Assembly: GCF_022267325.1 (NCBI RefSeq)
Contig: NZ_JAIZBG010000003.1
Coordinates: 1-64,000, forward strand
DNA length: 64,000 bases
Direction: 5' to 3'
Origin: Leptospira sanjuanensis
GTDB taxonomy: Bacteria > Spirochaetota > Leptospiria > Leptospirales > Leptospiraceae
The notes under the pieces are model-generated. The model worked only from the letters and a program-made list of their open reading frames with translations, searched no databases and had not been told where the DNA came from. Position numbers and translations under genes: made by a program. Numbering within the stretch: the stretch's first letter is position 1; every line of letters begins with the position of its first letter. Of this stretch, positions 8,446 through 16,486 are shown piece after piece.

Positions 8446-9810
8446 TTATCCCATATTCAAAACGCACGATCCAAATATCAAACTCCCGACCTTTATAAAA
8501 GTGTAAAAATCTTTTCGGGAGGGGGCGAGAGCCGGAACAGGAACACTTGCATTCGGCCAAAGAAATGTTCCGCCAGACCAGGAAATTGTATACGAAGAAC
8601 CGGTAGACTCAACGATCACATTTACGATTTGATTTTCGACAAGATTTGAGAGTGTTAAAGTTGCGTTTCCTCCAGTGATTCGAAATAGATTGGAAGTTGA
8701 GCAGTCAAGCGTTCTGTTTCCAGCAGTTAATAGTGGTGTGCTTGGTGACGATTGTCTTATAAAGTCAACGACGGTCTTCATTCCAGGAGCTGCGATCGAG
8801 GGAGGTAACGCAACTGAACGAAGTCCACAGTCCGAATTTGAATCATAGATGATTACTTCACCATTTTGTCCCGGTGGTATTGCCGACAAGTCTCCTGCCG
8901 AGTTTCTACTTATCAATTCGCCTTTGTAAAGGAGAGTTTTTTCCAACGAGTGAAGATAATCTAAATCGGAACGGATACCTTGAAACAGACTTTGCTGTTG
9001 AACGATACTTCCATTTCCAAAAAACGCTGATCCTTTGTTTATAACGCTAAGTGTTGCGAAAGAATCTCCTTTTATTGTGTCTTGACCTACGTTACAAAAA
9101 CCGGAAATTCCTATAACATTTAGAACGCGGTTATTTAGATTAAATACCGGCCTTGAGTTACTTGTAATTTGTGAATTTTTTAGATTTAAAGTGAGACTAT
9201 TTGAATAAAATTCAATTCCGTCCGACGTATCGCTATTGTAATCGAGAGAGGAATCTGTAAGTGAAAGCGTATTGTTTCCAGCTTGATCGAAAAAGTGAGA
9301 AGAGAATTGCAGATTGAGTCCGATCACTTCAAGCGGAAGCGCACCGATTAAAAAACCAGATGCAAAATTCACATTGAGATACGGATTTTTTCTTTTTTTG
9401 GGAAGTAGAATACAATCCGAAAAATCGAAATTGTCGACAGGGATATTGATCGATTGCAAAGAATCGTCAAACTGAATGTATTTTAGACCTTTCGTTTGTG
9501 CGATTGCGATTCCTAGACTAACCCAAGTACCAAAGATATTGCTTGAATTTTGCGTCTCACCAGGACGAAAGATAAATACGTTACCCGTATTTTGACTTGG
9601 CGGCCATTGACTTTCGGAAAGTACTCCGTTTGAGTCTAATGTTGCAAGTCCGTCATGTGTTCCTTTTTCAGTCTGATTTAATTTCTGACTAAGTATTTCT
9701 TGCAAAGAATTCATTGCGCTGACTCGATCATTTCTCTCTTGAGTTACAAGACCTTGAGAATATTCTCTCAAAAGATTATCTTTTAAATAATCGTTTTTAA
9801 AACTTTTCAC
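8446..9810 (-). CDS. Tail-fibre protein, 454 aa
   Basis: The N-terminus is helical and charged. It is followed by a fibre-like stretch (TEKGTHDGLATLDSNGVL) and then a long beta-rich region with many Ser, Asn and Leu repeats that looks like a right-handed beta-helix (LSLTDSSLDYNSD, SLTLNLKNSQITSN). A C-terminal beta-sandwich-like end carries IVESTGSSYTISWSGG, a pattern common in phage fibres. The start overlaps the stop of the 498-residue gene (ATGA, 9807-9810). It probably forms the shaft between the collar protein upstream and the propeller downstream. Confidence 0.65.
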   Translation of the reverse strand: MKSFKNDYLKDNLLREYSQGLVTQERNDRVSAMNSLQEILSQKLNQTEKGTHDGLATLDSNGVLSESQWPPSQNTGNVFIFRPGETQNSSNIFGTWVSLGIAIAQTKGLKYIQFDDSLQSINIPVDNFDFSDCILLPKKRKNPYLNVNFASGFLIGALPLEVIGLNLQFSSHFFDQAGNNTLSLTDSSLDYNSDTSDGIEFYSNSLTLNLKNSQITSNSRPVFNLNNRVLNVIGISGFCNVGQDTIKGDSFATLSVINKGSAFFGNGSIVQQQSLFQGIRSDLDYLHSLEKTLLYKGELISRNSAGDLSAIPPGQNGEVIIYDSNSDCGLRSVALPPSIAAPGMKTVVDFIRQSSPSTPLLTAGNRTLDCSTSNLFRITGGNATLTLSNLVENQIVNVIVESTGSSYTISWSGGTFLWPNASVPVPALAPSRKDFYTFIKVGSLIFGSCVLNMG

Positions 9811-11303
9811 TTATACTCTATCCAAAACCTGACTGGCTTATTCCAAAATTCTGAATCGGTTGCTTGAACGCCGACGTGTCCTTGATCGTCGTGAAACGCT
9901 GTCATATTATTTTTTCTAACCCATTGACCTAGGCTATCTTTGATTGAAAAATTTAACCCCGCAATCGAGTTTCCAAGTCCTGTCGAAATAGTACAATGAC
10001 CTAACGTGTCCGTAACTCCTTCAAACCAGGCTTTCTTTACGAGTGTTCCAGCGGGCATGTGTCCTGATCCGATCTGTTCTGTCCCGATTGTTGCCAAGGT
10101 TTGAAAGAAGTTTAAGTCTTTTGTATCGACATACTCTTTCACTGCTCGCGCGGATGGAGCTAAAGAGATCTCAGAGAAGGTCGGCGAATCCGTTAAAAAA
10201 TTGGAAGAAGGAGATACGTTATTGTACGAGGGATTTGAAAGAAAAAACCAGCCTCCCCTTTCTATTGAATAGGCTAGTTCCCAGTACCCGCCGTCAAGAT
10301 CGAGTTGCCAGTCCTCTTCAAACCCTTCTATTCTCTGACCGTTTCTTTGAAGCGTGATCGGATTTGTTCCAGCGTGGTTAGAAAGATCCAAAATTCCGAT
10401 TACGGTGTTATCCTGTGGGTTTTGCGGAAGAGTTATGAGTACGGAATTATTCGCTGTCTCGACCAATACTCTTTCGTACTTATTCGCGGTATATACGGAA
10501 GAAATGACTTCCGAATTTTTAAGAGATCCGAAGTTTGTTTTCCAGGTTCCGTCCCCTGAAAGAAATCTTTCTCGATCAGAAATCCCCGGAGCGGGAACTA
10601 ACCCCTTCGTTCCGGAAAACGTTTCACTTGATCCTATAAAAATTTCATCTGTCGCAAGTGTTCCACTTTTATCCGGTAAAAGAAAACTTCTCGCAGAACT
10701 TGCGAGGGACTTTATAGTGCTTACTACGGATCCGCCGGAGACAATTTGAATTCCTGGATTCTGTGCGTCTTCACTAAGTCCCGGAAATCCTAGGGGTGAG
10801 TTTTTTTCGTTTCTTCTTTGGTACTGTGGATGATCGTCCCCTACTCCAAGACCTAAAAGCTGCGAGTGCAGTTGTGCGCGGCTTGTTGTCTTTATCCAAC
10901 GACCCGGAAGAGAAGATGTTAAATCGTTTGGTAGGATAGTTCGACTCGGATCGACTGTGTCCGGCGATACCGCAAAAGATTCCGAATCAAATTGATAAAA
11001 GGAAAGTTCATCCTCTACCTCTCGAATTTGCTTATCCTTTCTTTCAATCGAGGGAATAGCTTTTAACTCTATCAAATTTTGAACCGGAGTATTCCAGCTA
11101 GAAAGAACATGATCGCGAACCCAGATTAGGTTTATCGCGTCATTCGGGCTTTCAGGTTCGCCGACTTTCAGTCTAGCGAATCCCGTATCATCGGGAAGAC
11201 GTAATTCTACTCCGGAAGGATCTCCTTTCAAAAGCGGCCCTCCTTTGCCAATCCTTACCTTTGATCCTATCCCGCGAAGAAGATAATCAAAAACAGCGAG
11301 CAT
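9807..11303 (-). CDS. Tail-fibre / collar protein, 498 aa
   Basis: The sequence contains phrases typical of long phage fibres: DDHPQYQRRNE, FLLPDKSGTLATD, and GISDRERFLSGDGTWKT. The C-terminal domain (ISTGLGNSIAGLNFSIKDS) is beta-rich. It starts one base after the 143-residue gene ends and is coupled to the next fibre gene by ATGA, so 7292-11736 is one leftward fibre operon. It most likely connects the baseplate to the distal fibre. Confidence 0.7.
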   Translation of the reverse strand: MLAVFDYLLRGIGSKVRIGKGGPLLKGDPSGVELRLPDDTGFARLKVGEPESPNDAINLIWVRDHVLSSWNTPVQNLIELKAIPSIERKDKQIREVEDELSFYQFDSESFAVSPDTVDPSRTILPNDLTSSLPGRWIKTTSRAQLHSQLLGLGVGDDHPQYQRRNEKNSPLGFPGLSEDAQNPGIQIVSGGSVVSTIKSLASSARSFLLPDKSGTLATDEIFIGSSETFSGTKGLVPAPGISDRERFLSGDGTWKTNFGSLKNSEVISSVYTANKYERVLVETANNSVLITLPQNPQDNTVIGILDLSNHAGTNPITLQRNGQRIEGFEEDWQLDLDGGYWELAYSIERGGWFFLSNPSYNNVSPSSNFLTDSPTFSEISLAPSARAVKEYVDTKDLNFFQTLATIGTEQIGSGHMPAGTLVKKAWFEGVTDTLGHCTISTGLGNSIAGLNFSIKDSLGQWVRKNNMTAFHDDQGHVGVQATDSEFWNKPVRFWIEYK

Positions 11304-11304
11304 C

Positions 11305-11736
11305 TTACCCGAGATATACCTCGACTAAAATTTGATTTGTATCGTAGCTCGTTGCGACCCGAAGAGAATTGATTCCGCCCGTCCAAGCCATGAATCCACC
11401 CGGAACAGGGTGGTCCTGCGCGGACCCATTGATCCTTACGACAAGCGGAGCCGGATCACCTTTCTTAACTCCGGCGGCGGTGTCATCTGCTAAATACGAT
11501 CCTAGGATTACAACATACTTAAACGCGATCCCTGTCGGAATCGGTATGGAAACAAGGTTATCCGATTGTTTGAAGGCTTTGGTGAGTTTTTGTGGTTGTT
11601 GTACTTGGTATTCGAATTCAAAGTCTTCAACTTCTCGCTCGATTGCAACGCCTGTTCGTTGGAATAACTGGAATATCGCTCTGTGTATTTCCATCCGAAG
11701 AAGTTTGGATGGAATCCGTGTATCGGAGAATAACAT
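11305..11736 (-). CDS. Tail-fibre operon first protein, 143 aa
   Basis: A short beta-rich protein (IPIPTGIAFKYVVILGSYLA, then VVRINGSAQDHPVPGGF) with no signal peptide. It is the first gene of the leftward tail-fibre operon and is followed one base later by the 498-residue fibre. It could be a fibre hinge or baseplate attachment protein. No family is recognised. Confidence 0.55.
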   Translation of the reverse strand: MLFSDTRIPSKLLRMEIHRAIFQLFQRTGVAIEREVEDFEFEYQVQQPQKLTKAFKQSDNLVSIPIPTGIAFKYVVILGSYLADDTAAGVKKGDPAPLVVRINGSAQDHPVPGGFMAWTGGINSLRVATSYDTNQILVEVYLG

Positions 11737-11891
11737 AAATTGAGTATTCCCCGCCTTTTAGTTTTACAATTTTCTAATTTAGTATTCTATCATCGTAAAA
11801 TTTCAATTTCTTTGTTTTACAAAGTTTAATGGTAGCCATTGCAAAATAGAAATTTGTGTTGAATTTGGCATTTATGAGACATAATTCCTCT

Positions 11892-12521
11892 ATGACTACA
11901 AAAATCCAAAACCAACATTCACTAGAAATTAAGCAAAGAAGCATACGAAATGGATTTAAATTGCACATCTGGGAAAATGGCGATGATCCAAAGATTTTAA
12001 AATCAATTAAAGAATTCGGAAAGGGAATTTATCGGGAAGCCGGATATTCTGAATATAAAACAATTGATTTAGATCGCTGGTCTAGATGGTTTTTTGTAAC
12101 ATACGAAGGAATTCTTCAAGCATCGACCCGAATTGTTTGGAAAACAAAAGAAAATCTGATTCCATTAGAGATCGCAAACAGATACCCCTCTGGTGGACAA
12201 TATAGAGTTTCGAAATTAAATGTAGCCGATTGGAATTCTGTAACTTTTAAAAAAACAATATTAGGAGCGCAAGGATTTAAGATCGCTGTTCGCGCTGTTG
12301 CTAAGTATTGTTTGGAACAAAAATTCAATTTGGTTTACGGAATGATAAATCCAAAATGGGAAGGGCTCTATCGCGTTTACTTTGACAATGGTGCAATTGC
12401 CTCAAAAGAATTCAGTGATTATGTATTTTATCCAGGATGTTTTTTAAATGGAGAACGAGCCTTCTTCCAATTAATAGAAATAGGAGAAAAGGCTTTACAA
12501 AATATCGCCGCAAAATTGTAA
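11892..12521 (+). CDS. GNAT-fold acyltransferase resembling N-acyl amino acid synthase (FeeM/LuxI-like)
   Basis: ATG 11892 gives 209 residues; upstream ATGs at 11856 and 11874 are in frame and no start has a strong Shine-Dalgarno. The fold order matches autoinducer-synthase-like GNAT enzymes. An early GIYREAGY helix is followed by WSRWFFVTYEGILQASTRIV (a substrate-facing strand with Arg), then YRVSKLNVADW. It ends with a helix and GMINPKWEGLYRVYFDNGA, where NP..xxLY..xG is a common acyl-CoA/ACP-binding end. FeeM-type enzymes join fatty acyl chains to amino acids. It is followed 20 bases later by a seven-helix receptor-like gene, both next to the repressor locus. The call is from sequence style, not a search. 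Confidence 0.45.
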   Translation: MTTKIQNQHSLEIKQRSIRNGFKLHIWENGDDPKILKSIKEFGKGIYREAGYSEYKTIDLDRWSRWFFVTYEGILQASTRIVWKTKENLIPLEIANRYPSGGQYRVSKLNVADWNSVTFKKTILGAQGFKIAVRAVAKYCLEQKFNLVYGMINPKWEGLYRVYFDNGAIASKEFSDYVFYPGCFLNGERAFFQLIEIGEKALQNIAAKL

Positions 12522-12541
12522 TATTTTTGCCGTATCTACAG

Positions 12542-13444
12542 ATGAAATTTTCCATTTTCCTATGTATTGTCTCATCCGTGTTTGTCTTTTTTCTAGGATT
12601 TTACGTTTATAGAATCCAAGAAAACAAAAAAATACAAAAAGCCTTTTTTACTCTCTGCTCTTTAATTTCAATTTGGCTACTTGCTTTCTCGGCTAGACAT
12701 ATCGTGAGTATCGAATATAGGCAAATTGCTTTAGATTGGATGCTGATACCACCTGTATTGTTTCCAATTTTATTATATAGAATTATTTCATTGATCGCAG
12801 ACGAGAACCATAAGTTGAACAAGTTCCAATTTTCATTGAATACAATATTAAGTATTTATTTCGTTACAGCGGCTCTAACTTGTTCATTTTCAAAAATTGA
12901 GAACGTTGAGACTTTTTCTTATACATCAACAATACATTATCATTTATTTATGATATACATATTTATTTACGGAATAGTTTCAATTTCTAAACTCACCTAC
13001 TTGTTAAAAAGAGATTCAGGGAATCAAAGAGTTCGACTAAGCCTTTTGTTAGGTGGAATATTAAACTTACTTCTTTTTGCAGCTGTACTTCTTTACATTT
13101 TACCGATGTTTGGGATATTTATCGGTTATTTAGTGTCAGTCGGAGTTTTGGTTTCTGTTACAATTTGGTCGATAGCGATCCTACAATTCGATGCATTTCA
13201 AATAAAATATTCAGTCATCGAAGGGAAGAAAGTACCTTTATTTAATCAATTCTCATTGCCTCTCTTTTTGACCGTTTTTAAAATTGTAGATCCGGCAGGC
13301 TATAGAATAAATAATTTCCAATATAAACTAAGATTTACTTCAAGTGTGCTTTTTTCAGATCTGACACTACGATCAAAAACTGAACTGGGCTTGAAACAGA
13401 GAGCTGAAGTTCTCGCAAGGCGTTATGACCCTTTTATTAAGTGA
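12542..13444 (+). CDS. Seven-helix sensor-like membrane protein without a kinase domain
   Basis: ATG 12542 gives 300 residues; the longer frame overlaps the acyltransferase and is unlikely. Seven hydrophobic helices are visible, beginning FLCIVSSVFVFFLGFYVY and ending near VGVLVSVTIWSIAI. A C-terminal tail of about 80 residues contains FDAFQIKY, KKVPLFNQFS and IVDPAGYR. This matches the plan of the 7TM region that precedes histidine kinases (HisKA_7TM), but there is no HisKA or ATPase domain before the stop. It probably senses a membrane-soluble ligand, possibly the product of the acyltransferase just upstream. The next gene (repressor) converges on it with a five-base gap. Confidence 0.55.
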   Translation: MKFSIFLCIVSSVFVFFLGFYVYRIQENKKIQKAFFTLCSLISIWLLAFSARHIVSIEYRQIALDWMLIPPVLFPILLYRIISLIADENHKLNKFQFSLNTILSIYFVTAALTCSFSKIENVETFSYTSTIHYHLFMIYIFIYGIVSISKLTYLLKRDSGNQRVRLSLLLGGILNLLLFAAVLLYILPMFGIFIGYLVSVGVLVSVTIWSIAILQFDAFQIKYSVIEGKKVPLFNQFSLPLFLTVFKIVDPAGYRINNFQYKLRFTSSVLFSDLTLRSKTELGLKQRAEVLARRYDPFIK

Positions 13445-13449
13445 GCGGG

Positions 13450-13869
13450 TTATTTTTTTGATAATAAAATTATCATCTTCTCAACCGCTTCTCTGCTCTC
13501 TGTTGATAGCTTAATTAATAAATCGATTGATTCTTTCAATTTTGAATCTTTTTCTAACTTCCTAATTAACTTATCATAATCTTCGAATTTTTCTATAAGC
13601 TCATTTTTATCTAAATAATCGATTGCTTTAACTGGTCCCTTTCCAGTTAAAATCCAATCCATTTTAAATCCATAAATTGTCTGTATTACAAATAGCATCA
13701 TCTCCGTCGGTTCCGCAAAATCAGTTTCAATTCTGCTCAAATTTGCCTGTGAAGTAAATATCGAATTTGCAAACTCCTCCTGATTTAACTTTTTCATGCC
13801 ATCCAAACCGGCAGTACGGATGTAGTGAATTCTTTGTCCAGGTGTATTCAAATTTTCAAACAGCTTCAT
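13450..13869 (-). CDS. CI-like XRE-family phage repressor
   Basis: This 139-residue protein has an N-terminal helix-turn-helix (NQEEFANSIFTSQANLSRIE, about residues 30-49). It is followed by the typical YGFKMDWILTGKGP bridge (about residues 68-82) and a C-terminal helical region that would make dimers. No RecA-type autocleavage peptidase is present, so induction is probably by another route. Two near-identical palindromic sites lie just upstream of its start and between it and the divergent gene at 13986. This fits a repressor that controls itself and the rightward early promoter. Confidence 0.8.
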   Translation of the reverse strand: MKLFENLNTPGQRIHYIRTAGLDGMKKLNQEEFANSIFTSQANLSRIETDFAEPTEMMLFVIQTIYGFKMDWILTGKGPVKAIDYLDKNELIEKFEDYDKLIRKLEKDSKLKESIDLLIKLSTESREAVEKMIILLSKK

Positions 13870-13873
13870 AAAT

Positions 13874-13888
13874 TATCCGTTATGGATA
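13874..13888. promoter_or_regulatory. Operator candidate 1 for the CI-like repressor
   Basis: TATCCGTTATGGATA is a palindrome with one mismatch, five bases upstream of the repressor start. It is almost identical to the second site at 13905-13919. Confidence 0.7.
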
Positions 13889-13904
13889 TTTTTTGATTGA
13901 TTTT

Positions 13905-13919
13905 TATCCGTTACGGATA
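13905..13919. promoter_or_regulatory. Operator candidate 2 for the CI-like repressor
   Basis: TATCCGTTACGGATA is a seven-base perfect palindrome around one central base. Its centre is 31 bases from that of site 1, close to three helical turns, so two dimers could sit on the same DNA face and cooperate. Confidence 0.75.
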
Positions 13920-13985
13920 TTCTTCATTTTACAATGTGCGCACTCTTTTACGTGGCACAGTTAAATAAAATCGAGAGTATGAATT

Positions 13986-14384
13986 ATGCAATCCAAAAGT
14001 CAGTCTTTCGGACAGACCCTTCCATACTTCGGATTAGTCAGGGATAAAATTCCCGAACTAGAAGCTATAGAAGAATCTTATCCAAATTTTGAATTAGACT
14101 CAATAGAAGGGAATTTCTCTGTCATTGACGGAGAGCCATTGCATGGAGATAAATTGATGAAAGCTTTACAATCCGTTGGCTTAACACGGCCAATTCGAGA
14201 CATTTATCATAAGTTAAAACGAATCCCTGTCAGTTACTCCACGGTTTACTTCGCTTTCTATAAAGACACCTATAACAAGCGTGTATTCGATTATATCGAA
14301 AGCCTGGGAGTTAAACACAATCGTCAACCAAAGAAAAAAGGACGTCCCTCCGATCGGGATCGAACTAAGAATCATCAGATTTGA
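13986..14384 (+). CDS. Hypothetical early regulator, 132 aa
   Basis: The gene is divergent from the CI-like repressor and shares its operator region, the position of a cro-type or antirepressor gene. The protein has no signal peptide and ends in a strongly basic tail (KKKGRPSDRDRTKN) resembling an AT-hook, so DNA binding is plausible. A helix around TRPIRDIYHKLKRIPVSYST could be a recognition helix. No family is recognised. Confidence 0.55.
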   Translation: MQSKSQSFGQTLPYFGLVRDKIPELEAIEESYPNFELDSIEGNFSVIDGEPLHGDKLMKALQSVGLTRPIRDIYHKLKRIPVSYSTVYFAFYKDTYNKRVFDYIESLGVKHNRQPKKKGRPSDRDRTKNHQI

Positions 14385-14460
14385 GGCTATTTGAATGATG
14401 CTTGTATATTAAAAAGCACGTTTAAATATCTTTTTATCGTAATCACTATCGGAGTACTTT

Positions 14461-14673
14461 ATGTTTTCGAATTTCAGAAATATAACACCTTCAAATTTAA
14501 CCGATGAACAGATACGGGAAGTTGAAATAAAATTAAATCGAATATTCACTCCATCCGAGATACACGCCATTCATAACTCTACCTGGCTACGCAAAGCCGT
14601 TGAATTTATAAAGAAACGTCAAAATGGAGCTTTAATTTCTTTGCATAATCCTCTATGGCCGCCTGAAATTTAA
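14461..14673 (+). CDS. Small hypothetical protein, 70 aa
   Basis: A short helical protein with segments TDEQIREVEIKLNRIFTP and STWLRKAVEFIKKRQ. It is 76 bases downstream of the 132-residue gene on the same strand and probably shares its transcript. Its function is unknown. The start is ATG with a weak upstream ribosome site. Confidence 0.5.
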   Translation: MFSNFRNITPSNLTDEQIREVEIKLNRIFTPSEIHAIHNSTWLRKAVEFIKKRQNGALISLHNPLWPPEI

Positions 14674-15078
14674 AAGTTTGAATTTAGCCAATTGATGCGA
14701 TTGGTTCCATTTTTAAATTTTTCCGAACTCCTTGCGTAGCAGCTTTGCTTAGCTGTCATACAGCCCATAAAGAAAAAGCTCAAAAGCATTGCTACTGCTG
14801 TATTCAAATATTTCAAAGACACCAATCTTCCTTATGTATAAAACTATTCATTCCCAAATAATGCGGTTGTATTTAGATTTCCTTCACTTTCACATGGCAT
14901 TGATAACATTTAAGAATTAGTAAATCTCTTTAATTAGGCATACACCCGACTACAAACTGCAATAGCCCAGAGCAATTTCTATTTATACTTGCGCTTAATT
15001 CATCAGCTTTGATTAGAGCCGATTTACGCAATAATCAACTTCATAGTGGGCTGATATTTTAATTATCTATCTTTTTCA
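14674..15078. other. Gene-free interval between convergent genes
   Basis: These 405 bases lie between the rightward small gene and the leftward lipoprotein. The left end has a weak hairpin (CCAAT 14688-14692 with ATTGG 14700-14704) followed by a T-rich stretch to about 14722, a possible terminator for the rightward genes. I see no convincing reading frame or other structure in the rest. Confidence 0.4.
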
Positions 15079-15378
15079 TTATTTGAAATCCTTTGATTCT
15101 GGGGAAAATAGCTTAATAAAAAAGTCACCCTCACATCTTCGCTCCTTTTCAAGCGATTTCTCATTTAATAAATAGTAATATGCGAAATTCAATGACTTGT
15201 TTGCTGCATATTGCTCTTCACTTACCTTGTCCTTTCCTGCCTCCGATAGCAACAAGGTTAAGATCATATCCCTTTCAAAAGTAATACTATCTAAATCCTC
15301 TCGACAATTTACCCTCTCTGAGTCAGCAATGCAAGAAACCAAAAGCAAAAGAATCAAAGGTAATATTTTTAATTTCAT
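15079..15378 (-). CDS. Small lipoprotein, 99 aa
   Basis: The signal MKLKILPLILLLLVSC gives a lipobox with Cys16 at the mature end. The rest is a charged 83-residue domain with a conserved-looking NCREDL and an LNFAYYYLLNEKS helix. It is the last of four small lipoprotein genes in tandem behind the giant Rhs gene; it starts four bases after the stop of the third. Its start (MKLKIL) and its Cys/YY pattern resemble the other members only distantly. An immunity role against the Rhs tip is a guess from context. Confidence 0.65.
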   Translation of the reverse strand: MKLKILPLILLLLVSCIADSERVNCREDLDSITFERDMILTLLLSEAGKDKVSEEQYAANKSLNFAYYYLLNEKSLEKERRCEGDFFIKLFSPESKDFK

Positions 15379-15382
15379 GGGA

Positions 15383-15760
15383 TCATTTTTCCCTAACTAT
15401 CCTTTCAGAAATTGCGTCCGACGTAGGATTAGAATTGATTCCGTAAATGCTCGGAATATAGCGATTCTCTTCTTTGTTACACTCTTGAAGTCGCTCGTAA
15501 TAACGATAACAATTAATAAGTAGAAAATTCAAAGTTTCCGCTCGACCCTGAATCATTTCAGCGGTATTATTGGGTAATGGCAACCCCGCAGTTAATTGCA
15601 AAAGTTCACAACTGTCTGGACTGGGACCAAATGCCCCGTTTTCCTTTAAATTTTATCTACAAGCATCTCTTTGCGTTCCTATAAAACAGTTCAAGAATGT
15701 CAATAAACTTACAACGTGAATTAAATGCTCAATTTTATTAGACATCAAGGCACCAATCAT
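15383..15760 (-). pseudogene. Lipoprotein paralogue broken by an in-frame TAA
   Basis: Starting at ATG 15760 (ATGA overlap with the previous stop), the frame reads a signal (LLTFLNC), then FIGTQRDACR, and hits TAA at 15655-15653. The same frame continues NLKENGAFGPSPDSCE and on to YYERLQECNKEENRYIPSIY. The neighbouring intact copy reads SIGSARDACKNNLKKRSLFE at this point, so the stop interrupts a true paralogue. A fragment could restart at TTG 15601 (72 residues) but would lack the signal peptide. Confidence 0.8.
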
Positions 15761-16080
15761 TCTTTACTATATATTGCGGGAAGATATTTCTTCTCCACTT
15801 TATTGCACTCTTGAAGTTTTTCGTAATATTGATAACAGTTGAGCATGGATGTCGTCAATAACGCATTTTTTCGTGCATCAAAACTTTCGGGAATCGTTGA
15901 GCCTTCGGCAGTCAATGGACTTACAACGACAACAAACTCACAACTGTCATCACTTGGCTCGAACAAGCTTCTTTTTTTCAAATTATTCTTACATGCATCT
16001 CTAGCTGATCCAATAGAACAATTTGAAAAAACCAAGTAAATTAAACTTATTACTATCAATTTTACGAAATATACTCTCAT
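15757..16080 (-). CDS. Small lipoprotein, candidate immunity protein (copy 2)
   Basis: ATG 16080 gives 107 residues. The signal ends VFSNC and is followed by the family core SIGSARDACKNNLKK, DDSCEF and a C-terminal CYQYYEKLQECNKVEKKYLP with paired Cys. The start overlaps the stop of a short remnant that encodes the last residues of an Rhs tip (RYNNFWKPKKW), the same arrangement as at the intact Rhs end. Its membership of a tandem family behind an Rhs gene suggests a surface or periplasmic immunity protein. Confidence 0.7.
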   Translation of the reverse strand: MRVYFVKLIVISLIYLVFSNCSIGSARDACKNNLKKRSLFEPSDDSCEFVVVVSPLTAEGSTIPESFDARKNALLTTSMLNCYQYYEKLQECNKVEKKYLPAIYSKE

Positions 16081-16125
16081 ATCCATTTCTTTGGTTTCCA
16101 AAAATTATTGTAACGAGCCATTGTG
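16077..16125 (-). pseudogene. Remnant of an Rhs C-terminal tip
   Basis: In the frame ending at TGA 16079-16077 the DNA encodes MARYNNFWKPKKWI. The intact Rhs gene ends [14 protein letters not shown]. Similarity fades just upstream and a TAG follows in frame, so this is the left-over end of a displaced Rhs tip. It sits directly before lipoprotein copy 2, which it overlaps by ATGA, exactly as the intact Rhs end sits before copy 1. Confidence 0.75.
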
Positions 16126-16191
16126 GAGAAAGTGTTATCACACTAGAAAAATCTTAACGCTTTAACTCAAAAGCAACGAGATCGAGACTTT

Positions 16192-16470
16192 CTATTCTTT
16201 GCTATACAAAGCAGGTACGTATTGATTCCCTTCCTTTTCGCACTCCTTTACCTTAACATGGTATAATAAGCATCCAATAATAAGATTATTTATTCCATCA
16301 GTGTTCGTTCCATCACTGCTCCTTGCAAGTGGTGCTATGTTTAATATTTCACAAAAACTAGCCGAATAATCTCTTTTTAAATCTGATTTGCAAGCATCTT
16401 CACGCGTTCCGATCTGGCAATCAATGCTCAGCAAACTCAGTAAAAGCAATGTCAAGATTTTCAGTTTCAT
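16192..16470 (-). CDS. Small lipoprotein, candidate immunity protein (copy 1)
   Basis: ATG 16470 is chosen because GGAG lies ten bases upstream, just after the Rhs stop at 16487; it gives 92 residues. The signal MKLKILTLLLLSLLSIDC has Cys18 at the lipobox, followed by QIGTREDACKSDLKRDY and an ending KEGNQYVPALYSKE. The same two blocks occur in copy 2 and in the broken copy 3. It is the first gene after the Rhs toxin-like tip and probably its cognate immunity protein; since it is a lipoprotein, the toxin would act in or enter through the periplasm. Confidence 0.7.
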   Translation of the reverse strand: MKLKILTLLLLSLLSIDCQIGTREDACKSDLKRDYSASFCEILNIAPLARSSDGTNTDGINNLIIGCLLYHVKVKECEKEGNQYVPALYSKE

Positions 16471-16486
16471 AATTCCCATACTCCTT

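Noticed and set aside
11774..11968. Minus-strand 64-codon frame upstream of the acyltransferase
   Set aside because: It overlaps the acyltransferase start region and shows no coding character.
12437..12541. Longer N-terminus for the seven-helix protein
   Set aside because: It would overlap the acyltransferase by 85 bases and adds a basic segment not seen in 7TM sensors.
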